From Phocaeicola plebeius (lineage in GTDB: Bacteria; Bacteroidota; Bacteroidia; Bacteroidales; Bacteroidaceae): a stretch of 48,300 bases of DNA. Below are positions 6,847 through 14,476 of this stretch, in pieces. The notes beneath the pieces are model-generated. The model worked only from the letters and a program-made list of their open reading frames with translations. It was not told the DNA's origin and did not search any database. The translations under genes and the position numbers were made by a program. The stretch spans positions 1 through 48,300 of the forward strand of contig JALEPZ010000058.1 in NCBI GenBank assembly GCA_022767125.1. Direction: 5' to 3'. The stretch's first letter is position 1, and each line of letters begins with the position of its first letter.

Positions 6847-8238
6847 GGAGGAACCTCCATAACTGAAGAAAGGCAGCGGGATGCCGATGACCGGCGTAAT
6901 GCCCAGCACCATCCCTATATTGACGAACAGATGGAAAAAGAAGATACTGAGCACCGAATAGCCATAGACACGCCCGAAACGGCTGGTCTGCCGCTCCGCC
7001 AAGACGAGCAAGCGGAGGATGAGAACCGCGAACAGACAGATGACCACCGATGCCCCCACGAAGCCATGCTCCTCGCCTACCGTACAGAAGATGAAGTCCG
7101 TTTCCTGTTCGGGCACATACTTCAGCTTGGTCTGCGTACCGTTCAGGAATCCTTTGCCCCAAAAGCCGCCCGACCCAATGGCTATCTTGCTTTGGTTGAC
7201 ATTGTAGCCGGCTCCCGTAGGGTCGTCCTCCATGCCCAGCAACACCTTGATACGGATCTGCTGGTGGGGTTCAAGCACTTCGTTGAACACGTAGTCGGCC
7301 GACTGAAAGAAGCCGACAGACCCGATGGCGAACAAGACGATGTACAGGTAATTGACCAGCCGCTCGCGCAAAAAAAGGTACACTAAGTAGAGGGCCATCG
7401 CGATGCACACGCCTGCCTGTACCACCGTCACGTCAAACGGAATGACATACAGAGAAAAGAGCATTGAGAGGAGCATCAGTCCTCCCCCGATGACCAACAA
7501 GTGGCGCACAGCCTGCCGGTTGTTGCAATAGGCATAGACTAACGCTGCCGAGAACAGCAGAATCAGGGCCAAGACCGAAAACTCCCCCCATGAGGTACTG
7601 CCGTCGGGCATCAGGTCGGCACTGAAACGGATGCCGACGATGAAGTAGATAATCATACAGATACCGGCAAACAGGATGGAGCCGGTCATCCCCTCGCGGT
7701 AGAGCATCAGGAAGAAGGAGAGATAGACCAGTGCCGACCCTGTCTCTTTCTGACAGATAATCAGAGCCATCGGCACCATAAAGAGAGCCAGACACATCAG
7801 CATGTGACGGTAATGGCTTATATTGAAAGTATATTCCCCCATAAACTTGGACAAGGCCAGCGCAGTGGCGAACTTGGCGAACTCAGCGGGTTGCAGGCTG
7901 ACGGGTCCCAGGACAATCCACGAACGCGACCCCTTGATTTCATGGGGATTGAAAATGGTGCCGAACAGCAACACCAGAAGAATCCCATAGATGAGGTAGG
8001 CGTAGGTGTCGTACAGCCGGTCCTCCAGCATCAGCAAGATAAAGCCCAGCCCCAACGAACACCCCATCCACATGAGCTGCCGTCCGGCACGGGACGAAAA
8101 ATCCAGGAAGTCCGGTTCGCCATAATCATAGCTGGCTCCGCACACACTGACCCATCCACAGAAAATCAGTACAAGGTAAAGGACAATGGTCCACCAATCC
8201 ACCGTTTTCCACACTTCGTTATCTTTCATGTATGCCAT
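6784..8238 (-). CDS. rodA: Rod-shape peptidoglycan polymerase RodA (SEDS family)
   Basis: 484 residues with about ten membrane segments. SEDS glycosyltransferase that elongates lipid II into glycan strands with PBP2. Conserved pieces: GSRSWIVLGPVSLQPAEFAK, QKETGSALVY, the loop VPEQETDFIFCTVGEEHGF with the expected catalytic Asp near 381, and PLPFFSYGGSS near the end. It is longer than E. coli RodA (370), with extra hydrophobic segments in the middle (about 205-300), usual for Bacteroidota. The start at 8238 overlaps mrdA by 20 bases; a second in-frame Met at 8229 would shorten the overlap. Its 3' end overlaps gldH convergently. It is the last gene of the cell-shape operon. Confidence 0.92.
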   Translation of the reverse strand: MAYMKDNEVWKTVDWWTIVLYLVLIFCGWVSVCGASYDYGEPDFLDFSSRAGRQLMWMGCSLGLGFILLMLEDRLYDTYAYLIYGILLVLLFGTIFNPHEIKGSRSWIVLGPVSLQPAEFAKFATALALSKFMGEYTFNISHYRHMLMCLALFMVPMALIICQKETGSALVYLSFFLMLYREGMTGSILFAGICMIIYFIVGIRFSADLMPDGSTSWGEFSVLALILLFSAALVYAYCNNRQAVRHLLVIGGGLMLLSMLFSLYVIPFDVTVVQAGVCIAMALYLVYLFLRERLVNYLYIVLFAIGSVGFFQSADYVFNEVLEPHQQIRIKVLLGMEDDPTGAGYNVNQSKIAIGSGGFWGKGFLNGTQTKLKYVPEQETDFIFCTVGEEHGFVGASVVICLFAVLILRLLVLAERQTSRFGRVYGYSVLSIFFFHLFVNIGMVLGITPVIGIPLPFFSYGGSSLWGFTILLFVFLRIDAGRES

Positions 8239-10069
8239 AGTCGATCCTCCTGTTCTGAATGTCCGTTGCCAACAGTTCGTCCTCGGGAGACAGTCCTCCC
8301 TTAAGATACTGTTCCATAATCAGTTTCCCGATGGGCACCCCGTAGGTGGCTCCCCATCCTCCGTTCTCCACATAGACCAGCACCGCAATCTTGGGGTCGT
8401 TCATCGGCGCAAAGCCCATAAAGGCAGAATGGTCTTTGCCACGGTTCTGCGCCGTACCGGTCTTTCCGCAGACCTCAATGTCGGGCAGGTTGGCACTACG
8501 GCACGTACCGCCCAGCACGGCAGCCCGCATGCCCTGCACCACCTCTTCGTAATGGGAGCGGTCGACCTTGGTGTAGCGCTTCTGGGTATAAAGCGTGTCC
8601 AGCTCATGGTCCTCGATCTCCTTCACCACATGTGGGGTAATGAAGTAGCCCCGGTTGGCAATGGTAGCCCCCAGGTTAGCAATCTGCAAGGGAGTGGCAG
8701 TCACCTCTCCCTGGCCAATGGCAATACTGATAATGGTCAGTCCGTTCCAGGAGCCCCGATAGGCCTTGTCGTAATAGGCCGCATTGGGAATCATTCCCCG
8801 CTTCTCCCCCGGCAGGTCGATGCCCAACGGGTAGCCAAAGCCCATCGACACCATATAGTCGCGCCAGGTATTCATAGCCTCCTGCACGGTACCGTATTTC
8901 GAGCGGGCCCCAATCATGTAATACAATCCCCAACAGAAATAGCCGTTACACGAGGTGGCAATGGCAGGAATCAACGACAAGGGAGAGGGATGGCCGTGGC
9001 AGCCCACGTGCAACCCGCGATAGGTGAAACCGCCAAAGCAGGGATACGTGGTACTGGGCTGGATAATGCCTTCCTGCAGGAACGTCAATGCCTGAGTGGT
9101 CTTGAAAGTGGAGCCGGGAGGATAAGCCCCCATGATGGCACGGTTGAGCAACGGTTTCCAGGGGTCGGCAGCCAGCTTGAAATGGCTTTTGCTGCGGCTG
9201 CGGCCGACCATGATGCGAGGATCGTACGTGGGAGACGAAACCATGCAGATGACTTCGCCCGTACCCGGTTCGATGGCCACAATACTGCCGATTTTCCCTT
9301 CGAGCAGACGCTCGCCCAGCTGCTGGGTCTCGATGTCGAGGGTCAGCGTCAGCTTCTTGCCGGGAATAGCGTTCTTGTCGAGCTGGCCGTTCATGTAGTT
9401 TCCCTGAATCCGTCCGTGAGCATCCCGGAGCAGGATTTCCACCCCTTTCTCTCCCCGCAGATACTTTTCGTAAGAACGCTCTACCCCCAGATTGCCGATA
9501 AAGTCACCTTGCTGGTAATAATCGTCCTTCTCGATATCCGATTTGGACACCTCACCGATATCCCCCAGAATATGCGCCCCTGCCGCATAGTTGTATTGCC
9601 GGATGGTACGTCGCTGGATATAGAAACCGGGAAACTTGAAGAGCTTCTCCTGAAAGGGGCCACATTCTTCGGCCGACAGCTGCGTCAGCAATACCTGGTT
9701 GGTATAGGGAGAATAGCCGGGGTTAAGCCGACGGTCGCGGATGTCGCGGAAACGCTTGCGCAGGTAATCGACGGGCAGGTTCAAGGTAGTGGCCAAATCG
9801 AGCGTGTCAATCTGTCCCACCTCTTTCATCACCACGGTAATGTCGTAAGCCGGCTGGTTATAGACCAGAAGTTTTCCCGTCCGGTCGTACATGACCCCTC
9901 GGCTGGGATACTGGATTTTCCGCAAGAACGCATTGCTGTCAGCGTTCTTCTTGTAGTCATCGTTCAGAATCTGCAGGGAGAACAGTCGCAGGATATAAAG
10001 AATCACCACCAGCACGACCGCTCCTGCAATGACATACCGGCGTTTGGCCAACTGATAATCCCGTTTCAC
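8219..10069 (-). CDS. mrdA: Penicillin-binding protein 2 (elongation transpeptidase)
   Basis: 616 residues. It is a class B PBP that crosslinks peptidoglycan during side-wall growth with RodA. One membrane anchor lies at 12-34 (YVIAGAVVLVVILYILRLF). The dimerisation domain contains GVMYDRTGKLL and YLRGEKGVE. The transpeptidase domain has PPGSTFK (Ser nucleophile near 320), TSCNGYF (SxN) and CGKTGTAQN (KTG near 536). The start is GTG, overlapping the mreD stop as TAGTG, a sign of translational coupling. All active-site motifs are intact. Confidence 0.94.
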   Translation of the reverse strand: MKRDYQLAKRRYVIAGAVVLVVILYILRLFSLQILNDDYKKNADSNAFLRKIQYPSRGVMYDRTGKLLVYNQPAYDITVVMKEVGQIDTLDLATTLNLPVDYLRKRFRDIRDRRLNPGYSPYTNQVLLTQLSAEECGPFQEKLFKFPGFYIQRRTIRQYNYAAGAHILGDIGEVSKSDIEKDDYYQQGDFIGNLGVERSYEKYLRGEKGVEILLRDAHGRIQGNYMNGQLDKNAIPGKKLTLTLDIETQQLGERLLEGKIGSIVAIEPGTGEVICMVSSPTYDPRIMVGRSRSKSHFKLAADPWKPLLNRAIMGAYPPGSTFKTTQALTFLQEGIIQPSTTYPCFGGFTYRGLHVGCHGHPSPLSLIPAIATSCNGYFCWGLYYMIGARSKYGTVQEAMNTWRDYMVSMGFGYPLGIDLPGEKRGMIPNAAYYDKAYRGSWNGLTIISIAIGQGEVTATPLQIANLGATIANRGYFITPHVVKEIEDHELDTLYTQKRYTKVDRSHYEEVVQGMRAAVLGGTCRSANLPDIEVCGKTGTAQNRGKDHSAFMGFAPMNDPKIAVLVYVENGGWGATYGVPIGKLIMEQYLKGGLSPEDELLATDIQNRRIDYGIHER

Positions 10070-10566
10070 TACCGTTTCCTCCTGATGATTTCAATCCCAT
10101 AAATGCCCACCAGTGTGGCCGCCGTATTGGTCACCACTTTCCAGAACAACGGCATCCAGCGCGAAAACGAGAATGCATCTGCCAGCTGCAGGAACAGCAC
10201 ATACAGGAAAACGGTCATCAAGGCATACCGGAAGAAGGGGGCCATTCCCATGGTGCGGACGGACGGACGGAAGTCCTCGGCCACGTCACGCCCCGTCTGC
10301 GAGCGGAGCAAAGGATTCCGGACAAACGCCAGGAACGTGGCTGCCGAAGCATTCAGCCCCGGGGTATTGCTGAAAATGTCGACTGCCAGTCCCAGGGAAA
10401 AGCCCCAAAGAATGACTTGCAACCGTGCAGTATCGGCATTCAGCACCAGCAAGAAATAGATATAGAGAAAAGGAGTCGCATACTCCCCCACATGAATATG
10501 GTTGAGCACCAAGACCTGGAGCAGGACCAGGCCAACAAACCATCCTATCCGAGAAAATGCTTGCAT
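10069..10566 (-). CDS. mreD: Rod shape-determining membrane protein MreD
   Basis: 165 residues, hydrophobic, with about five membrane segments and the N-terminus MQAFSRIGWFVGLVLLQVLV. It is placed between mreC and mrdA in the invariant order mreB-mreC-mreD-mrdA-rodA. The sequence itself is poorly conserved; LGLAVDIFSNTPGLNASA and the position support the call. It connects MreC to the inner membrane part of the elongasome. The stop overlaps the next start by one base. Confidence 0.88.
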   Translation of the reverse strand: MQAFSRIGWFVGLVLLQVLVLNHIHVGEYATPFLYIYFLLVLNADTARLQVILWGFSLGLAVDIFSNTPGLNASAATFLAFVRNPLLRSQTGRDVAEDFRPSVRTMGMAPFFRYALMTVFLYVLFLQLADAFSFSRWMPLFWKVVTNTAATLVGIYGIEIIRRKR

Positions 10567-10587
10567 GATTAAAAACCGTTTTGATGA

Positions 10588-11451
10588 TTAATGATTCTTC
10601 TGAGGAAGGACACTGTTCTCCAAAAGGGTGCGCTCTTCCAAGCCTTCGGACGCAATGACCCTCACATCGCCCAAACGGGCGAAGTCAGTGAAAAGCTTCA
10701 CTTTCAGCTTATAAGACAATCCGTCGTTACTGTCGGACATGTCATCGACCACGCCGATGGGAATGCCTTCGGGAAATACAGCACTATGGCCGCTGGTCAC
10801 GACCGTATCGCCCAACGAGAATTCCGAATGGCGGGGCATATCCTTCAGGTAGGCATACTGGGAAGACCCTCCTTCCCACCGTAAGGAGCCGAAATAGTCG
10901 GTCCGCTTGATCTTGCAGCTGATGTTGCTCCGGGAGTTCAACACCGACAAGACCACGGAATAATGGGCGGAGGTCTTAAAGACAATACCGACAATGCCGC
11001 TGCCGGACACCACTCCCATTTCAGGACGGATACCATCGGCCGTACCCCGGTCGAGAGTAATGTAATTGTCGGTCCGCACGATACTGTTGTTGATGACTTC
11101 TGCCGGATACATCCGATAGCCGCTCAGGACGGATACCGGAGAAAAGGAGGAATTCCCGACCAGCGATGTATCGATGGAAGAACGGTTATTTTCCTTGAGC
11201 AGCCGGTCCAATTCCAGTTGCAGCGCCACATTGCGCTGCACCAATGCCTTGTTGATGGAGCGTAACCCGAAATACCCGGTCACAGTTGTGCCGCACTCAT
11301 AAATCAAACCCGACACATAATTGGCGGATGTAAAGAATACACTTCCCTGATAGCTGTTGAAGCGGAACAGCAACGTAAAACTGACCATTTCCAGCAACAG
11401 GAACAACAGCCAGTAATTATACTTGATCAGAAAGTTGATAAGATTGCGCAT
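10588..11451 (-). CDS. mreC: Rod shape-determining protein MreC
   Basis: 287 residues from the ATG at 11451 (MRNLINFLIKYNYWLLFLLL). A longer upstream frame reads through the tandem repeats and is rejected. One membrane segment at the N-terminus is followed by a coiled coil (NKALVQRNVALQLELDRLLK) and two beta domains (YPAEVINNSI, TLDRGTADGIRPEMGVVSG, VVTSGHSAVFPEGIPIG). This is the MreC pattern of a periplasmic scaffold for PBP2. It lies 21 bases upstream of mreD and about 160 bases after mreB, separated by an unusual repeat block. Confidence 0.93.
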   Translation of the reverse strand: MRNLINFLIKYNYWLLFLLLEMVSFTLLFRFNSYQGSVFFTSANYVSGLIYECGTTVTGYFGLRSINKALVQRNVALQLELDRLLKENNRSSIDTSLVGNSSFSPVSVLSGYRMYPAEVINNSIVRTDNYITLDRGTADGIRPEMGVVSGSGIVGIVFKTSAHYSVVLSVLNSRSNISCKIKRTDYFGSLRWEGGSSQYAYLKDMPRHSEFSLGDTVVTSGHSAVFPEGIPIGVVDDMSDSNDGLSYKLKVKLFTDFARLGDVRVIASEGLEERTLLENSVLPQKNH

Positions 11452-11489
11452 AACTTTGAAAACGAAGAACGAACAATAAAATAATGAAG

Positions 11490-11601
11490 AATGAAGAACG
11501 AACAATGAAGAACGAACAATGAAGAATGAACAATGAAGAACTGCCGTCCGGATGGAAACATTCTTCATTATTCACTCTTCATTATTTTATTCGTTCTTCA
11601 T
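11490..11601. repeat. 14-bp tandem repeats and an inverted counterpart between mreB and mreC
   Basis: The unit AATGAAGAAYGAAC occurs 3.7 times at 11490-11541. After about 15 bases, the complementary pattern (TTCTTCATTATTCACTCTTC, then TTCGTTCTTCAT) follows at 11560-11601. The two parts could fold into a long imperfect hairpin inside the mre transcript. The rest of the 160-base gap holds no gene. Confidence 0.75.
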
Positions 11602-11610
11602 CTATGTGTG

Positions 11611-12633
11611 CTATCGCATCAAGAACGTAAAGCGATCCACATTCTTCAAGGCAATGCCTGTACCTTTCGCGACACTCAGCAACGGGTCTTCTGCCACATG
11701 GAACGGGATATTGATCTTGTCGGTCAGACGCTTGTCCAATCCTCTCAACAAGGCACCGCCACCGGCCAGATAGATACCATTGCTGACGATATCGGCATAG
11801 AGTTCAGGCGGTGTATTCTCCAGCGCGTTCAGCACCGCTGTCTCGATTTTGGCGATGCTCTTTTCCAGACAGTGCGCAATCTCCTGATAGCAGACCGGCA
11901 CTTCCATGGGCAACGCCGTAATACGGTTCGGCCCGCGCACGATATAGTCTTCTGGAGCGTCATCACCCAAATCGGTCAGTGCGGCCCCCACATGAATCTT
12001 GATCCGTTCGGCCATACGCTCGCTCACCTTCACGTTATGCTGGCGGCTCATGTATTCCTGAATGTCGGCAGTGAGGTCATCACCGGCAATACGGATGGAG
12101 TTGTTCGACACGATACCGCCCAATGAAATCACGGCAATCTCGGTCGAACCGCCACCGATGTCCACAATCATGTTTCCTTCGGGAGCTTCGACATCCAGTC
12201 CGATACCCAGGGCAGCAGCCATCGGTTCGAACAGCAGGTAAACATCGCGTCCGCCAGCGTGTTCCGCGCTGTCACGCACAGCACGCAGCTCGACTTCCGT
12301 CGATCCTGAAGGCACGCCGATGACCATGCGCAAGGAAGGGGTGAACAGACGGCGGCCCGTGCTGACTTTCTTGATGAGCCCTCGCATCATCTGCTCGCAG
12401 GCATTGAAGTCGGCAATCACTCCGTCGCGCAACGGACGGACCGTACGGATGTTCGGGTTCTCCTTCTCGTACATGAGCTTGGCCCGTTCGCCCACAGCGA
12501 TCATCTTGTCCGTTCTCCGGTCAAGGGCCACTACAGAAGGCTCGTCCACTACGATTTTATCATTGTTCATGATAATCGTATTGGCCGTCCCCAAGTCCAT
12601 GGCTATTTCTTGAGTAAAAGAAAATATTCCCAT
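11611..12633 (-). CDS. mreB: Actin-like cell-shape protein MreB
   Basis: 340 residues. It is an ATP-dependent filament protein that positions the wall-elongation machinery under the inner membrane. Actin-fold phosphate and adenosine loops are clear: IAMDLGTANTII at the start, VPSGSTEVELRAV, EPMAAALGIGLD, IVDIGGGSTEIAVISLGG and IYLAGGGALLRGLD. Length is normal for MreB. It is the second gene of the operon, 29 bases after the purH-type gene. Confidence 0.96.
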   Translation of the reverse strand: MGIFSFTQEIAMDLGTANTIIMNNDKIVVDEPSVVALDRRTDKMIAVGERAKLMYEKENPNIRTVRPLRDGVIADFNACEQMMRGLIKKVSTGRRLFTPSLRMVIGVPSGSTEVELRAVRDSAEHAGGRDVYLLFEPMAAALGIGLDVEAPEGNMIVDIGGGSTEIAVISLGGIVSNNSIRIAGDDLTADIQEYMSRQHNVKVSERMAERIKIHVGAALTDLGDDAPEDYIVRGPNRITALPMEVPVCYQEIAHCLEKSIAKIETAVLNALENTPPELYADIVSNGIYLAGGGALLRGLDKRLTDKINIPFHVAEDPLLSVAKGTGIALKNVDRFTFLMR

Positions 12634-12662
12634 TTAGTTTCTGCTTAAGTTGTGAAGATGAA

Positions 12663-13265
12663 TTATTCAGCCGTTTCGTCGAAGTACTTCCAGATGGCCG
12701 TATCATAATGGTTCGTACGGTTGAACGCCTCACACGCCCACTGACGACGCTGGGCCAGGGTCGTCTCGGCCTTGCCGTTCTTCAACACTTCACAGAAAGC
12801 GGCATACTGGTCGCGACCGGAAATAATCACCACATCCTTGAAGTTCTTGGCAGCGGCACGAATCAGGGAAATGCCACCTATGTCAATCTTCTCGATGATA
12901 TCCTGCTCGGAAGCACCCGATGCAACGGTTTCTTCAAAGGGATACAAATCTACAATCACCAGATCAATGGGCTTAATATCATATTGGGCAATCTGAGCCA
13001 TGTCGCCTTCCAGTTCGCGACGGCACAAGATACCTCCGAAAATCTTAGGGTGAAGCGTCTTCACTCGTCCGCCCAGAATGGAAGGATAAGTCGTGACATC
13101 TTCTACGGCCTGGCAAGCATACCCTTCTTCTTCAATGAAATGACGGGTGCCACCGGTAGACAAGAATTCAACGCCGTTGTTATTCAACTCGCGGAGAATT
13201 TCGTTCAATCCGTCCTTGTGGTAGACGGAAATCAATGCGGTTTTAATTTGCTTCAACTCTGACAT
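12663..13265 (-). CDS. purH: IMP cyclohydrolase domain protein (N-terminal half of PurH)
   Basis: 200 residues covering only the MGS-like IMP cyclohydrolase domain, which closes FAICAR to IMP in the last step of purine synthesis. Key stretches are present: ALISVYHKDGL, FLSTGGT, GGRVKTLHPKIFGGIL (Lys-Thr pair), IVDLYPFEETV and IDIGGISLIRAAAKN. The usual PurH continues about 300 residues with AICAR transformylase. Here the frame ends at FDETAE with a stop and mreB begins 29 bases later, with no leftover transformylase sequence. A separate transformylase elsewhere is the likely arrangement. It is the first gene of the cell-shape operon. Confidence 0.88.
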   Translation of the reverse strand: MSELKQIKTALISVYHKDGLNEILRELNNNGVEFLSTGGTRHFIEEEGYACQAVEDVTTYPSILGGRVKTLHPKIFGGILCRRELEGDMAQIAQYDIKPIDLVIVDLYPFEETVASGASEQDIIEKIDIGGISLIRAAAKNFKDVVIISGRDQYAAFCEVLKNGKAETTLAQRRQWACEAFNRTNHYDTAIWKYFDETAE

Positions 13266-13292
13266 CTATATTCGTTTTTTAATATTTGGGCA

Positions 13293-13300
13293 CAAAGGTA
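13293..13300 (-). promoter_or_regulatory. Promoter -7 box of the purH-mre operon
   Basis: The minus strand reads TACCTTTG, matching TAnnTTTG, 28 bases before the start codon. No good TTG is seen at the expected -33 spacing. Confidence 0.55.
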
Positions 13301-13348
13301 CGCATTTCCTGCCAAATATTCCTTATTAAAATTACGAAAAATCTGTCA

Positions 13349-14113
13349 TCACATCATTTTCTCCACAAATAGCATGGCCAGCACACCGGCCACCAGGGCA
13401 CAGGTAGCCGGTTTCTCGAAGCCGTGGGCATGGGTTTCCGGTATCATTTCGTCACTGATGACGTAGAGCATGGCACCGCCTGCCAAAGCCGTCAAGGCAG
13501 GCAGCAGCAACGACGAGAGGTCGCCCAGCCAACAGCCGACCACCACGCCCACTACTTCGAGCAAGGCAATGGACAGGGAAACGGCAACAACGCGTCCCAC
13601 CTTCACACCAATCATCATCAGCGGAGTGACGACCACCATTCCTTCGGGAATGTTCTGCAAGGCGATGGTCACCGCCACAGTATAGCTGTTCTGCAGGTTT
13701 TCCGCATCGAACACGATGCCCGTAGCCAGTCCTTCCGGCAGCTTGTGGATGGCGATGGCCAGCACGAACAGCAGGATGCGGTTGACCGACGCATTGCCTC
13801 GGTGACGCTCTGAATCGATGCCGGTCAGGTGGTGGAGATGGGGCGTAAAGGCATCCAGCAGGGCTATCAATGCCACCCCTGCAGCGACTCCCAACACCAC
13901 TTGCCAACAGCCGCTGACCGGTACCATCTCGATGGCAGGTACGAGCAGGCACATCAGCGAGGCGGCCAGCATCATGCCGGCACAGAAGCCCAGGAAAATA
14001 TCGTTCCATCGGTGGGGAATCTGTTTGATAAACAGTCCCAACAAGGAACCAATCAGGGAGGAGCCGCCCAGTCCGGCAGCGACCACCCAAAGGGAAGAAT
14101 CTGTCAGTTCCAT
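13349..14113 (-). CDS. ZIP family divalent metal transporter
   Basis: 254 residues, eight predicted membrane segments. The binuclear metal site of ZIP proteins is visible as AIHKLPEGLATG (segment 4) and ALQNIPEGMVV (segment 5). A histidine-bearing loop, FTPHLHHLTGIDSERHRG, lies between segments 3 and 4. It probably moves Zn2+ or a similar ion into the cytoplasm; ion choice cannot be told. It has its own promoter and is not linked functionally to its neighbours. Confidence 0.88.
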   Translation of the reverse strand: MELTDSSLWVVAAGLGGSSLIGSLLGLFIKQIPHRWNDIFLGFCAGMMLAASLMCLLVPAIEMVPVSGCWQVVLGVAAGVALIALLDAFTPHLHHLTGIDSERHRGNASVNRILLFVLAIAIHKLPEGLATGIVFDAENLQNSYTVAVTIALQNIPEGMVVVTPLMMIGVKVGRVVAVSLSIALLEVVGVVVGCWLGDLSSLLLPALTALAGGAMLYVISDEMIPETHAHGFEKPATCALVAGVLAMLFVEKMM

Positions 14114-14147
14114 ATTGTCATTGAGTTTTCCAATCAGTTCTGTCCGA

Positions 14148-14178
14148 CAAAGATAGCTGTTTTCCGGTTACCCTGCAA
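14148..14178 (-). promoter_or_regulatory. Promoter of the ZIP transporter gene
   Basis: TATCTTTG (14148-14155) and TTG (14176-14178) on the minus strand are exactly 20 bases apart. The -7 box lies 35 bases before the start codon. Confidence 0.75.
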
Positions 14179-14203
14179 CAAAGAGGGTGAGAGAAAAGAG
14201 GGT

Positions 14204-14267
14204 GAGCCTGTCCGAAAACCTTGGGTCACCTATCCAACTGTCTTGCTGAACGGAGTGAAGCATCTGG
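14204..14267 (-). repeat. Half copy of an interspersed palindromic element
   Basis: The minus strand of this stretch matches the right half of the element at 41069-41220. Shared pieces are TGCTTCACTCCGTTCAGCA, GACAGTTGGATAG and a terminal GGACAGGCTC-type end. Only one arm is present. Just left of it, AAGAGGGTGAG is repeated twice (14181-14191 and 14196-14206). The AT-richer bases to the right (14272-14386) contain no nameable gene. Confidence 0.7.
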
Positions 14268-14385
14268 TTACCGATAAAGAATCGAAAGGTCTTCTTACCT
14301 TTAATAAAGATTGTGTTATGGGTGATAGTATCATAAGTGGAAAAGCTGAGCAGGGGATTCGTTTGCTTTTAAGAGTAGCTACATA

Positions 14386-14436
14386 AAAAAACAGCGTTCG
14401 ACCACCGTTTGAATGCTGCTCAAGCGGTGGTCGAAC
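14386..14436 (-). terminator. Strong terminator after the hexuronate transporter gene
   Basis: GTTCGACCACCGTTTGA (14396-14412) pairs with TCAAGCGGTGGTCGAAC (14420-14436), 17 bases with one wobble. The minus strand ends in a T7 run. It lies 40 bases after the transporter stop. Confidence 0.85.
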
Positions 14437-14476
14437 GGGACGAATGAGAATCAGAAAAAGTCCGTAGACTATTCCT

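Noticed and set aside
8186..10102. 638-codon plus-strand frame opposite PBP2
   Set aside because: PBP2 has all three active-site motifs on the minus strand and is in a conserved operon; the opposite frame is a codon-bias shadow.
11452..11568. Longer N-terminus for MreC starting at 11568
   Set aside because: The extension translates the tandem repeats into a Phe/Ser-rich stretch not found in MreC; the start at 11451 gives the usual membrane anchor.
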